In this document: positions 33,576 to 41,824 of the stretch, in pieces
Layout of the letters: every line of letters starts with the position of its first letter
Position numbering within the stretch: position 1 is the first letter of the stretch
Source: Palsa-1447 sp964509885
GTDB lineage: Bacteria > Verrucomicrobiota > Verrucomicrobiia > Opitutales > Opitutaceae
Direction: 5' to 3'
DNA length: 64,000 bases
Assembly: GCA_964509885.1 (NCBI GenBank)
Contig: CAZDZL010000016.1
Location: 5,922-69,921, forward strand
Notes under the pieces: model-generated
Told to the model about the DNA's origin: nothing
Databases searched by the model: none
The model's input: the letters and a program-made list of their open reading frames with translations, nothing else
Position numbers and translations under genes: made by a program

Positions 33576-35453
33576 ATGAAACACGGAAACAAGGTCCTCT
33601 CGGTCGCCCTCCTCCTGGTCGGGCTGATCCTCGTCAACTACCTCGCCTCGTCCTTCCCCGCCCGCCTCGATGCGACGGCCGAGAAGGTCTACACGCTCTC
33701 GCCCGGCACGAAGGCCCTCCTCTCCAAGGTCACCGAGCCGACGACGCTCGACCTCTACTTCTCCGCCAACGCGAGCGGCCAGTTCGTGGAGTACAAGAAC
33801 TACGCCGAGCGCGTGCGCGAGATGCTGCGCCAGTACGCGCGCGCCTCGCACGGGATGGTGCGCCTCAACGTGATCGACCCCGAGCCGGACACGCCCGAGG
33901 AGGAGAAGGCGACGGCGGCGGGCATCGAGCCCCAGACGATCCCCGGCGGGAGCGCGTTCTACTTCGGCCTCGTCGCGACCCAGGCCGACCTGCAGAAGGT
34001 GATCCCGGCGCTCACGCCGCAGCGCGAGCAGTTCCTGGAGTACGACGTCTCGGAGCTCATCTACGGCGTCGGCCAGTCCGACAAGAAGAAGCTCGGGCTC
34101 CTCACGAGCCTGCCCCTGCAGGGAACCCCTGGGATGCCGATGATGGGGCAGCAGGGCACCGAGGGACAGTACGTGGTCAACGAGTGGGAGGAGACCTACC
34201 AGATCGTCCCGGTCGAGGCCACCGCGACGGACCTCCCTAAGGACCTGGACGTCCTCGCGGTCGTCCACCCCGAGAACCTCTCGACGAAGCTGCAGTTCGC
34301 GATCGACCAGTTCCTCCTCGCGGGCAAGCCCGTGTTCCTCGCCGTCGACCCCTCGTCCCTCTACTTCAAGCGCCAGGGCGGGCAGGCCGCGATGTTCAAC
34401 GGCCCGCAGCCGAACGTCTCGAGCGACCTGCCGGTCCTCCTCTCGGGCTGGGGCCTTTCCTTCGACCCGAACATGGTGGTCGGCGACCTGGTGAACGCCG
34501 AGGAGGTCCAGCTGCGCGACCAGTCCCGCCTGCGCTACCCCGTCTGGATCAACCTCGTGAAGGAGAACTTCAACCCCAAGGCCCTGCCCACGGCGCAGCT
34601 TGAGACGGCGCTCTTCATCGAGCCGGGAAGCGTGAAGCTGAAGCCGGGGAGCGACCTCACCTTCACGCCGCTCATCGAGACCTCCGACAAGGCCGGGGAG
34701 ATCCCCGTCGCCGCGCTCCAGTTCGCGCAGCCCGAGGAGGTCGCCCGCCAGGTCAAGGCGTCGGGCAAGCGGACCATAGCGGCGCTCGTGTCCGGGAAGT
34801 TCAAGTCGGCGTTCCCCGACGGGGCCCCCAAGGACCCCGAGCCCGCCGACAAGAAGGACGCCAAGGCAGCGGCCGAGGCGCCGCCCGCGCCCTCCCTCAA
34901 GGAGTCCAGGACCACGTCCGTCCTCATCGTCGTCGCCGACACCGACTGGATGTTCGACGAGTACAGCGTCCAGAAGTTCGAGTTCATGGGCCAGGCCGCG
35001 GCCAAGCCGTTCGACGACAACCTCGCCTTCGCCGCCAACTCGCTCGACTTCCTCGCGGGATCGCGGGACCTGATCTCGATACGCGGCAAGGGCAACTCGG
35101 TGCGGCCCTTCACGGTCGTCAAGAAGATGGAGTCCGACGCCGCGGAGAAGTACAAGGAGAAGCTGACCGCGCTCGAGGCGAGGATCAACGAGGTGCAGGG
35201 CAAGCTGGCCGAGCTCCAGGGGAAGTCGGCCGAGGGCGGCAAGCTCCTCGCCTCCCCCGAGGCGACCCGCGCCATCGAGGACTTCCAGAAGCAGGCGTCC
35301 GCCATGCGCGCGGAGCGCCGGGGGATCCGGCTCGCGCTGCGCGAGGGTATCGACGCCCTCGAGAACAAGCTCCTCGTGATCAACCTGCTCGCCACCCCGC
35401 TGCTCGTCGTCGCGTTCGGGCTCCTGTTCCAGCGCCGCCGCCGCCACGGGTAG
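33576..35453 (+). CDS. GldG-family ABC transporter auxiliary protein
   Basis: 625 residues: an N-terminal span (KVLSVALLLVGLILVNYLASS), a large periplasmic part, and a C-terminal span (LLVINLLATPLLVVAFGLLFQ) followed by RRRRHG. The periplasmic part has the ABC_transp_aux pattern, with ATAEKVYTLSPGTKALL, LDVLAVVHPENLSTKLQFAIDQFLLAGKPVFLAVDP and VVVADTDWMFD. Residues about 525-590 form a coiled coil. It probably works with the ABC permease to move or organise a surface component; the cargo is unknown. Confidence 0.88.
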   Translation: MKHGNKVLSVALLLVGLILVNYLASSFPARLDATAEKVYTLSPGTKALLSKVTEPTTLDLYFSANASGQFVEYKNYAERVREMLRQYARASHGMVRLNVIDPEPDTPEEEKATAAGIEPQTIPGGSAFYFGLVATQADLQKVIPALTPQREQFLEYDVSELIYGVGQSDKKKLGLLTSLPLQGTPGMPMMGQQGTEGQYVVNEWEETYQIVPVEATATDLPKDLDVLAVVHPENLSTKLQFAIDQFLLAGKPVFLAVDPSSLYFKRQGGQAAMFNGPQPNVSSDLPVLLSGWGLSFDPNMVVGDLVNAEEVQLRDQSRLRYPVWINLVKENFNPKALPTAQLETALFIEPGSVKLKPGSDLTFTPLIETSDKAGEIPVAALQFAQPEEVARQVKASGKRTIAALVSGKFKSAFPDGAPKDPEPADKKDAKAAAEAPPAPSLKESRTTSVLIVVADTDWMFDEYSVQKFEFMGQAAAKPFDDNLAFAANSLDFLAGSRDLISIRGKGNSVRPFTVVKKMESDAAEKYKEKLTALEARINEVQGKLAELQGKSAEGGKLLASPEATRAIEDFQKQASAMRAERRGIRLALREGIDALENKLLVINLLATPLLVVAFGLLFQRRRRHG

Positions 35454-35469
35454 TGCGGCGCACCCCGCG

Positions 35470-36561
35470 ATGAAACTAAAGACGCTCATCCTCTCCGTCG
35501 CCGTCCTGGCCGCGCTCTCGGTCGCGGCGTACCTGGGGAACCGGCCAGAGCCCGCGCCGCCGGCCGACGCCCGCGTGGGCAAGGCGCTCCTCGACGCCGA
35601 CACGGCCCAGAAGGCCGCCGGGCTCGTCGTCTCCGACCAGGGCAAGAAGGTGGAGCTCGCAAAGGGCGCCGACGGGACGTGGCGGGTGAAGAGCTACTTC
35701 GACCTCCCGGCCGACTTCGAGAAGATCGCCCGCCTCGTGCAGGACCTGAACGAGTCCAAGGTGGAGCGGTTCGTGACGGCGAACCCCGACCGCCTCGCCC
35801 ACCTGGACTTCAAGGACTCCTCGATCGTTCTCACCGACTCCTCGGGCAAGGAGATCTGGAACGTGACCCTCGGCAAGGCCCCGGACTCGGGCAACGGGAA
35901 GTTCATCCGCTTCGCGGGCGAGTCCAAGGCCTACTTCTCGGGGATGCACGTCTGGCTGGACACCGATGCGAAGGGCTGGGCCAACAGCTCTCTCCTGACC
36001 GTGAAGCCCGAGGAGATCGCGAAGGTCGAGATCCCCTTCGACTCGGGGCCCGCCATCGCATTGTCGCGGCTGAAGAAGGACGCGCCCTGGGTCGCCGAGG
36101 GTGCGCGCGCGGGTCAGAAGCTCCTGCCGGAAAAGGTCTCCTCGCTCGTCTCCTCGCTGACGGCGCTCAAGTTCACGGACACGACCGACCCGAAGGATCC
36201 CGCGGCGGCCGAGGCCGGCGCCCACATGAGGGTGTTCAAGCTGACGACCTTCGGCGGGCAGACGCTCTCGATCTCGCTTGGGCGCAAGCCCGAGGAGAAG
36301 AAGCTCAAGCCCCCGGTCGCCGACAAGGACGCGCTCGCGGCGCTGACCAAGCCCGCCGATACAAAGGCCGAGGCGAAGCCGATCGCCCCGGAATACGACA
36401 CGATTCCCGCGGGGCCGGTGTTCGTCGTCGCCTCGAGCTCGGACGCGAAGGCGCCGGTCAACGACCTCATGCGACGACGGGCTTTCCAGGTCGACGAGTA
36501 CACCTTCACGGGTCTCCCCCAGAAGCCTGACGATCTCCTCGAGGCCGCGACGGCCAAGTAG
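35470..36561 (+). CDS. DUF4340 domain protein
   Basis: 363 residues with an N-terminal membrane anchor (LKTLILSVAVLAALSVAAYL) and a periplasmic beta-rich part. It shows GADGTWRVKSYFDLPADFEKIARLVQDL and LGKAPDSGNGKFIRFAGESKAYF, the DUF4340 pattern. It commonly follows GldG-type genes, as here, 16 bp after the stop. It ends in an Ala/Lys-rich stretch. The role is unknown; it is likely part of the same exporter complex. Confidence 0.85.
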   Translation: MKLKTLILSVAVLAALSVAAYLGNRPEPAPPADARVGKALLDADTAQKAAGLVVSDQGKKVELAKGADGTWRVKSYFDLPADFEKIARLVQDLNESKVERFVTANPDRLAHLDFKDSSIVLTDSSGKEIWNVTLGKAPDSGNGKFIRFAGESKAYFSGMHVWLDTDAKGWANSSLLTVKPEEIAKVEIPFDSGPAIALSRLKKDAPWVAEGARAGQKLLPEKVSSLVSSLTALKFTDTTDPKDPAAAEAGAHMRVFKLTTFGGQTLSISLGRKPEEKKLKPPVADKDALAALTKPADTKAEAKPIAPEYDTIPAGPVFVVASSSDAKAPVNDLMRRRAFQVDEYTFTGLPQKPDDLLEAATAK

Positions 36562-36566
36562 GAGAG

Positions 36567-36630
36567 AACCGGCGGGGGACGAACTCCGGGGCGAGAGCTT
36601 CTCGCCGCGCCTTCGCCCCCGCGCCGGGTT
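36567..36630. terminator. Long stem-loop between convergent genes
   Basis: AACC-GGCG-GGGG-CGAA (36567-36583) pairs with the complementary TTCG-CCCC-CGCC-GGTT (36612-36630) with small bulges. Inside it GGCGAGA/TCTCGCC (36590-36606) forms a second stem with loop GCT. It sits between the stops of the convergent DUF4340 and small-lipoprotein genes. No T-run is present on either side, so it may block transcription or RNA decay rather than be a classical terminator. Confidence 0.5.
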
Positions 36631-36645
36631 AAGGGAAGCCGAGCC

Positions 36646-36810
36646 TCAGTGGTTCTGGGTGTCCGTGGTCGTCGTCGTAACGGGGCCGGGAACGGCGGGC
36701 TGCGTGGTCTGCTGCGACGTGGTGGTCGTGCTGCCCGAGGGTGAGGACGCGCAGGCGGAAAGCGCTGCGATGGCGACGGCGAAAAGGCTCGGGAGGATAT
36801 ACTTCTTCAT
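36646..36810 (-). CDS. Small Thr-rich lipoprotein
   Basis: 54 residues starting MKKYILPSLFAVAIAALSACASS: a lipoprotein signal with lipobox LSAC, then a mature part of about 34 residues, nearly all Ser, Thr, Gln, Pro and Val. A start nine bases upstream (MIPMKKY) is also possible. It has no recognised domain. Likely a small surface or periplasmic lipoprotein. The region upstream is the largest non-coding, AT-rich stretch in the window. Confidence 0.7.
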   Translation of the reverse strand: MKKYILPSLFAVAIAALSACASSPSGSTTTTSQQTTQPAVPGPVTTTTTDTQNH

Positions 36811-37170
36811 GGGAATCATTCTGGTTTGGATTGTTGCTTTACCAGATGAGATTACAGCGTCGGGCAATTCGGGGCTATGGGGTGTTGTCCGCACCGATGC
36901 GGCGTGGGCCCGAGTCGACGGGAGGTCCACTATCTAGTGGATATGTTTTTATTCACTATTATTGACCGAATAAATTTCTATACTAAACCCATCACCCAGC
37001 AGGGAGGCCCAATGTGGATTCGGCCGGCGCGGCCCGCAAAACAAAGAGAACAGCTCGGGGCAAAAGCCTAGGCTAGGTTTCCAAGATAAGGAGAGGGAAG
37101 TCCAAGTAGCGGATTCCATTCCGCGGGAATATCCGCACGCGATCCGAAATCCCGGGTCCATTCGAGTACC
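36811..37170. other. AT-rich intergenic region
   Basis: 360 bp without a recognisable protein family, and clearly more AT-rich (36940-37000) than the rest of the window. It contains a perfect inverted repeat TCCACTA-TC-TAGTGGA (36926-36941), which could be an operator for the small lipoprotein gene. It also holds a 19-codon reading frame (37012-37071) with a strong AGGGAGG four bases before its ATG, but no clear function. Promoters in both directions are likely here; no confident -35/-10 pair with correct spacing was found. Confidence 0.6.
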
Positions 37171-37326
37171 ATGAATACGCTCCTCCTCATCATCGTCCTG
37201 CTCCTCCTCTTCGGCGGCGGCGGATTCTACATCGGCGGCCCCGCGTTCGGCGGCGGCGGACTCGGCCTCGTCCTCCTGATCTGCCTCGTCATCTTCCTGA
37301 TGGGCGGATTTCGCGCCCGGGATTGA
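37171..37326 (+). CDS. Small DUF3309-like membrane protein
   Basis: 51 residues: MNTLLLIIVLLLLFGGGGFYIGGPAFGGGGLGLVLLICLVIFLMGGF and a short end. Two hydrophobic spans enclose a Gly-rich loop, the pattern of DUF3309 peptides often found in GC-rich bacteria. Function is unknown. ATG start; no Shine-Dalgarno close by (an AAGGAGAGG lies about 75 bases upstream). Confidence 0.72.
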   Translation: MNTLLLIIVLLLLFGGGGFYIGGPAFGGGGLGLVLLICLVIFLMGGFRARD

Positions 37327-37371
37327 CGCACCGCCGAGCCCGGCAAATCGCCTACACCCTTATTTTCTTTA

Positions 37372-37405
37372 CACATATCATCATTTATGGATGTGTTGAT
37401 ATGTG
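37372..37405 (+). promoter_or_regulatory. Inverted repeat over the metF start
   Basis: CACATATCA (37372-37380) and TGATATGTG (37397-37405) are perfect inverted copies, 16 bases apart, in an AT-rich stretch. The right arm includes the GTG start codon of metF. In mRNA this would be a hairpin hiding the start; in DNA it would be an operator. Methionine-cycle genes are often under such control, but the factor is unknown. A TTTACA at 37368 and a TATCAT at 37376 are promoter-like. Confidence 0.6.
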
Positions 37406-38284
37406 ATAAGGTCGGATCGCCCCATTTCTGAGCTGTTTGCGCAGCGACGCCCGCTGCGCTCGATCGAGTTTTTCCCGCCCCGGGACGACGCGGGCGTCGA
37501 CGCCCTCAGGCACACGGCCCTGGCGCTCAAGTCCATCTCACCGGACTTCGTCTCGGTCACCTACGGCGCGGGCGGGAGCACCCGCCAGCGGACGGCCCAG
37601 GTGAGCGCCTTCCTCAAGGCCGACTTCGGCTTCACGGTCATGCCCCACCTCACCTGCGTCGGGCACACGCGCGGCGAGCTGAATGCGATCGCCGACACGA
37701 TCCACGCCGACGGCTTCCGCAACATCATGACGCTCCGCGGCGATCCCCCGAAGGGATCCACGGAGTTCAAGGCGACCGCGGACGGGCTCAACTACGCGAA
37801 CGAGCTCGTGGGCCTTCTCAAGGCGCGGCACCCGGACTTCTGCCTGGGGGTCGGCGGCTATCCCGAGAAGCACCCCGAGGCGCCGTCGTCGGAGGCGGAC
37901 CTGGTCAACCTGAAGCGCAAGGTCGACGCGGGAGCCGACTTCGTGACGACGCAGCTCTTCTTCGACAACGCCTCCTATTACCGCTTCGTCGAGAGGTGCA
38001 GGAAGGCGGGCATCACGGTTCCGGTCGTGCCGGGCATCATGCCCGTCCTCTCGCTCAAGCAGATCCAGCGCTTCACCGCGATGTGCGGGACGACGCTGCC
38101 GGCGACGCTTGTCCGTAGGCTCGAGGCCGCCGGCGAGACCGCCGAGATCGTCGAGTCGGTGGGGATTGACTGGGCGCTCACCCAGATCCGCGACCTCCTG
38201 GCCCAGGGGGCGCCGGGCTACCACCTCTACATACTGAACCGCGCGAAGAGCGCGCTCGCCCTGGCCGCGGGCCTCGCGGCGTAG
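37403..38284 (+). CDS. metF: Methylenetetrahydrofolate reductase
   Basis: Reduces 5,10-methylene-THF to 5-methyl-THF with FAD, feeding methionine synthesis. 293 residues. It has the active Glu in SIEFFPPRD near residue 22, VSVTYGAGGSTR, PHLTCVGHTRGEL, IMTLRGDPPKG and the C-terminal PGIMPVLSLKQIQRF. The GTG start is the only option: a stop codon in frame lies just six bases upstream and no later start fits the family N-terminus. It overlaps an inverted repeat. Confidence 0.95.
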   Translation: MIRSDRPISELFAQRRPLRSIEFFPPRDDAGVDALRHTALALKSISPDFVSVTYGAGGSTRQRTAQVSAFLKADFGFTVMPHLTCVGHTRGELNAIADTIHADGFRNIMTLRGDPPKGSTEFKATADGLNYANELVGLLKARHPDFCLGVGGYPEKHPEAPSSEADLVNLKRKVDAGADFVTTQLFFDNASYYRFVERCRKAGITVPVVPGIMPVLSLKQIQRFTAMCGTTLPATLVRRLEAAGETAEIVESVGIDWALTQIRDLLAQGAPGYHLYILNRAKSALALAAGLAA

Positions 38285-38288
38285 GCCC

Positions 38289-38669
38289 CTACCCTCCCGC
38301 GAACACCGGCCGGAATCCGGCCTCGGAGAGGATCCGCGCCACGGTCTCCCTCTGGTCGCCCTGGATCTCGATCCGGCCGTCCTTGACGGTGCCCCCGCAA
38401 CCGCAGGCGGCGCGCGCCTTCCTCATTAGCTGTTCTTTTTCCGGGAGCCCTATCCCGGTGAAGCCGTCGACGACCGTGACGGTCTTGCCGCCCCGGCCGC
38501 CCTTCTCGCGCGTGATGTCGACGCGGCCCCTGTTGCGCTCGGGCTTTGAAGGAGCCGGCGGCGCCTTGGCGGGGGCGGGCGCCGAGGCCTTGAGCCCCGA
38601 GGCGTCCAGCGCGGCAAAGGGGTTCTGGGCCAGGCCCTCGCCGCCCTGTGTCGGTATCCTGTCGGCCAC
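38289..38669 (-). CDS. SUI1/eIF1-like translation factor (YciH family)
   Basis: 126 residues. An Ala/Pro/Lys-rich N-terminus (1-47) is followed by the SUI1 domain (about 48-124) with VDITREKGGRGGKTVTVVDGFTG, ARAACGCGGTVKDGRIEIQGDQRETV. Bacterial YciH proteins bind the ribosomal 30S subunit and affect start selection. It ends 4 bp from the convergent metF stop and starts 2 bp after the upstream 77-residue gene. Confidence 0.9.
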   Translation of the reverse strand: MADRIPTQGGEGLAQNPFAALDASGLKASAPAPAKAPPAPSKPERNRGRVDITREKGGRGGKTVTVVDGFTGIGLPEKEQLMRKARAACGCGGTVKDGRIEIQGDQRETVARILSEAGFRPVFAGG

Positions 38670-38671
38670 GG

Positions 38672-38905
38672 TCAGGGCCTCCCGCCGCAGGAGCCGACGG
38701 GTATCCCCGACTCCCCGCCGAGGAACATCAGGGCCTTCGGGTAGCTGCGCCGCTCAAGGAAATGGACCAGCTGCGGGTGGAGCGTCGCCCGGCCCTCCTT
38801 CAGGCACCCGTCGAGGAGCGCCATGCGGCCCGCGATGGCGTCGCCATCAGCGCGCTTGATGGCGTCCATTAGGGCTATAAGTGATTCCTTGATCTCGGCT
38901 TCCAT
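38672..38905 (-). CDS. Hypothetical 77-residue helical protein
   Basis: Starts MEAEIKESLIALMDAIKRADGDAIAGRMALL and contains QLVHFLERRSYPKALMFLGG. It is mostly helical, without membrane span or signal. It is immediately upstream (2 bp) of the YciH-like gene and transcribed divergently from sucA. No family is recognised. Longer in-frame starts exist up to 39109 but would overlap the start of sucA. Confidence 0.6.
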   Translation of the reverse strand: MEAEIKESLIALMDAIKRADGDAIAGRMALLDGCLKEGRATLHPQLVHFLERRSYPKALMFLGGESGIPVGSCGGRP

Positions 38906-39065
38906 GGGCGTCGGAGTACCCACCCTAATACGCGCGCCGCCGTTGTGAAGCGCGATTGCAACCTCTGCGGAGAATCCCGCCGGGGCTTGAGTTCGGGGGG
39001 TCGGCATGCAGACTGTTGGCAAAACCCGCTCTAATAGCCGGCGCGCAAAGGCGCCGGCGTCCCAG

Positions 39066-41822
39066 ATGAATCCCACGACCCTTCCCGTTCGCGCAAATGC
39101 TGATGTCATTGAGGCCGCCTACCGCCTCTGGCTGGACAACCCCGACGGGGTCGACCCGACCTGGCGGGCCTTCTTCCAGGGCTTCTCCCTGGGCAGCAAC
39201 GGGGGCCCTATCGGCGAGGCCATCGAGGGCCAGGTCCAGCACGCGCCGATCATCGACAGCCTCAAGCAGTCGCACGTGCACTACCTCATCGCGGCGTACC
39301 GCGCGATCGGGCACCTGCAGGCGCACCTGGATCCCCTGAGCGGCCCGCCCGCCCCGGTCGCGAAGCTCGCCCTCTCCCAGTTCCAGCTCGGCGACGCCGA
39401 CCTCGACACGTCGTTCGACGTGGGCACCTACCTCGGCGGCGGCCAGATGAAGCTGCGCGATATCATCGCGTCGCTGGAGAAGACCTACTGCGGGCACGTG
39501 GGCGTCGAGTACGCGCACATCCAGGACCAGGACTGCCGGCTCTGGCTGCAGGAGCGGATCGAGTCCACGAGCCTCAGGCCGTCCTTCGCGAAGGCGCAGA
39601 AGGTGCGGATCCTCAGGCGCGTGCACAAGGCCGAGCTCTTCGAGAAGTTCCTTCACACGAAGTACGTCGGCCAGAAGCGCTTCTCCCTCGAGGGCGGGGA
39701 GACGATCATCGCGGCGCTGGACGCCGTCATCGACCACTGCCCGGACGCCGGCGTGGAGGAGATCGTCATGGGCATGGCCCACCGCGGCCGCCTGAACGTC
39801 CTCTGCAGCGTGATGCGCAAGTCGTTCGACCAGCTCTTCGAGCAGTTCTCGGAGAACTACATCCCGGATACGGTCGGGGGAGACGGCGATGTGAAGTACC
39901 ATCTTGGATACGAGTCCGTGCTCACGACCACCTCGGGCAAGAAGGTCGAGGTCCGCCTCGCAGCCAACCCCTCGCACCTCGAGATCGTCGACCCGGTCGT
40001 CGAGGGCAAGACGCGCGCCCGCCAGCGCATCCGCGGCGACCAGGACGAGCGCCGCAGGGTCCTCGCGCTCCTCATCCACGGGGACGCGGCGCTCGCCGGC
40101 CAGGGCGTCGTCGCCGAGACTCTCAACTTCTCGCAGCTGCCCGGCTACCGCACAGGGGGCACGGTCCACTTCGTCATCAACAACCAGATCGGCTTCACGA
40201 CCGACCCGCGCGATGCCCGCTCCACCCGCTACTGCACCGACGTGGCGAAGATGATCGAGGCGCCCATCTTCCACGTGAACGGCGACGATCCGGAGGCCGT
40301 GTGCATGGTCTCCCAGCTCGCGCTCGACTTCCGCGTGCGCTGGAAGCGCGACGTGTTCGTCGACATGTACTGCTTCCGCAGGCACGGCCACAACGAGACC
40401 GACGAGCCGACGTTCACGCAGCCGATGCTGTACAGGACGATCGCGGCCCATCCCCAGGTCTCGGCCATCTACACCGCGGCTCTCGTCGCCGAAGGCACGA
40501 TCTCCGCCGGCGAGGGCGACGCGATCAAGGACGAGTACTCCGCCTCGCTCGAGGCCAACCTCGCCAAGGCGAAGGAGCGCGAGGCCGCGAGGGCCGCGAA
40601 GAAGGGCCGCACCTCGAGCCCGTTCAAGGGGTCGACGGCGCAGTTCCAGCCCGAGTACCACCACACGCCCGTCGTCACGAGCGTGCCGGCGGAGGAGATC
40701 GACCGCATCGTGCGCGGGCTGACGGTGATCCCGGATACCTTCAAGGTGAACCCCAAGATCCGGCGCCTCCTGGACGCCCGCGCGCAGGCGCACCGGGACG
40801 GCGGCCCCGTTGACTGGGGCTTCGGCGAGGCGCTCGCCTTCGGCTCCCTCCTCGTCGAGGGGACGCCCGTCCGTCTCAGCGGCCAGGACTGCGAGCGCGG
40901 GACCTTCAGCCACAGGCACGCGGTCCTCGCCGACATCGACACGGGCGAGAAGTACACGCCCCTCAAGAACCTTGACCCGAAGCAGGCGAAGTTCTGCGTC
41001 TACAACTCGCTCCTGTCCGAGGCCGCGGTCCTCGGGTTCGACTACGGCTACTCGATGGACTACCCGGACATGCTCTGCCTCTGGGAGGCGCAGTTCGGCG
41101 ACTTCGCCAACGGGGCGCAGGTCGTGATCGACCAGTTCATCGTGAGCGGCGAGTCGAAGTGGCAGCGCACCTGCGGGATCGTGCTCCTCCTGCCGCACGG
41201 GTACGAGGGCCAGGGCCCGGAGCATTCGTCGGCGCGCCTCGAGCGCTTCCTGCAGGCGAGCGCCGAGGAGGACATCCAGGTCGTCAACGTGACGACGCCG
41301 GCCCAGTACTTCCACCTCCTTCGCCGCCAGGTGAAGCGCGACTTCCGCAAGCCGCTGATCGTGATGTCGCCGAAGTCGCTCCTGCGCCACCCGGCGGCGG
41401 TCTCCCGGATCACGGAGTTCACGGGCGGCGGCTTCCAGGAGGTCCTCGAGGAGGCGAGCGCCCCCGCCAACCCGTCCAGGATCATCCTCTGCTCAGGCAA
41501 GGTGTACTTCGACCTCCTGGACTACCGCGAGAAGAACGGGATAAAGGACGTGGCCCTCGTCCGCGTCGAGCAGCTTTACCCGCTCCATGCCGACCGCCTG
41601 CGCGAGATCGCGGCGAGGCACCCCGACGCGCGCCTCGTATGGTGCCAGGAGGAGTCCCAGAACATGGGGGCCTGGACGTGGATCTGCCCGCAGGTCGCCG
41701 ACATCTTCGAGAAGATCCCCCTCTATGCCGGCAGGGGCGCCTCGGCCTCCCCGGCCGTGGGCTCGCTCGCGATCCACAAGCGCGAACTCGCCGGGCTCCT
41801 CGAGGACGCCTACACACTCTAA
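39066..41822 (+). CDS. sucA: 2-oxoglutarate dehydrogenase E1 component
   Basis: Thiamine-diphosphate decarboxylase of the oxoglutarate dehydrogenase complex. From the ATG at 39066 it has 918 residues (MNPTTLPVRANADVIEAAYRLW); a further start at 39006 is in frame but adds an untypical N-terminus. Family blocks include EEIVMGMAHRGRLNVL, HLGYESV, GDAALAGQGVVAETLNFSQLPGYRTGGTVHFVINNQIGFTT, FRRHGHNETDEPTFTQP and in the C-terminal part LLLPHGYEGQGPEHSSARLER. It is the first gene of sucA-sucB-lpd and lies opposite a small divergent gene. Confidence 0.96.
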   Translation: MNPTTLPVRANADVIEAAYRLWLDNPDGVDPTWRAFFQGFSLGSNGGPIGEAIEGQVQHAPIIDSLKQSHVHYLIAAYRAIGHLQAHLDPLSGPPAPVAKLALSQFQLGDADLDTSFDVGTYLGGGQMKLRDIIASLEKTYCGHVGVEYAHIQDQDCRLWLQERIESTSLRPSFAKAQKVRILRRVHKAELFEKFLHTKYVGQKRFSLEGGETIIAALDAVIDHCPDAGVEEIVMGMAHRGRLNVLCSVMRKSFDQLFEQFSENYIPDTVGGDGDVKYHLGYESVLTTTSGKKVEVRLAANPSHLEIVDPVVEGKTRARQRIRGDQDERRRVLALLIHGDAALAGQGVVAETLNFSQLPGYRTGGTVHFVINNQIGFTTDPRDARSTRYCTDVAKMIEAPIFHVNGDDPEAVCMVSQLALDFRVRWKRDVFVDMYCFRRHGHNETDEPTFTQPMLYRTIAAHPQVSAIYTAALVAEGTISAGEGDAIKDEYSASLEANLAKAKEREAARAAKKGRTSSPFKGSTAQFQPEYHHTPVVTSVPAEEIDRIVRGLTVIPDTFKVNPKIRRLLDARAQAHRDGGPVDWGFGEALAFGSLLVEGTPVRLSGQDCERGTFSHRHAVLADIDTGEKYTPLKNLDPKQAKFCVYNSLLSEAAVLGFDYGYSMDYPDMLCLWEAQFGDFANGAQVVIDQFIVSGESKWQRTCGIVLLLPHGYEGQGPEHSSARLERFLQASAEEDIQVVNVTTPAQYFHLLRRQVKRDFRKPLIVMSPKSLLRHPAAVSRITEFTGGGFQEVLEEASAPANPSRIILCSGKVYFDLLDYREKNGIKDVALVRVEQLYPLHADRLREIAARHPDARLVWCQEESQNMGAWTWICPQVADIFEKIPLYAGRGASASPAVGSLAIHKRELAGLLEDAYTL

Positions 41823-41824
41823 TC

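Noticed and set aside
32562..35645. A reading frame of 1,027 codons on the minus strand
   Set aside because: It lies opposite the ABC permease and GldG genes, is rich in Arg, Glu, Val and Leu without any domain, and arises from GC-rich codon use on the other strand.
36962..36985. TTGACC and TATACT as a sigma-70 promoter in the AT-rich spacer
   Set aside because: The spacing is 11 bases instead of 16-18.
37388..37432. 14-codon frame overlapping the metF start as a leader peptide
   Set aside because: It has no regulatory codon bias (no Met run) and no ribosome site; probably chance.
38925..41390. An 821-codon minus-strand frame opposite sucA
   Set aside because: Shadow of a strongly conserved enzyme gene; no recognisable motif or start context.
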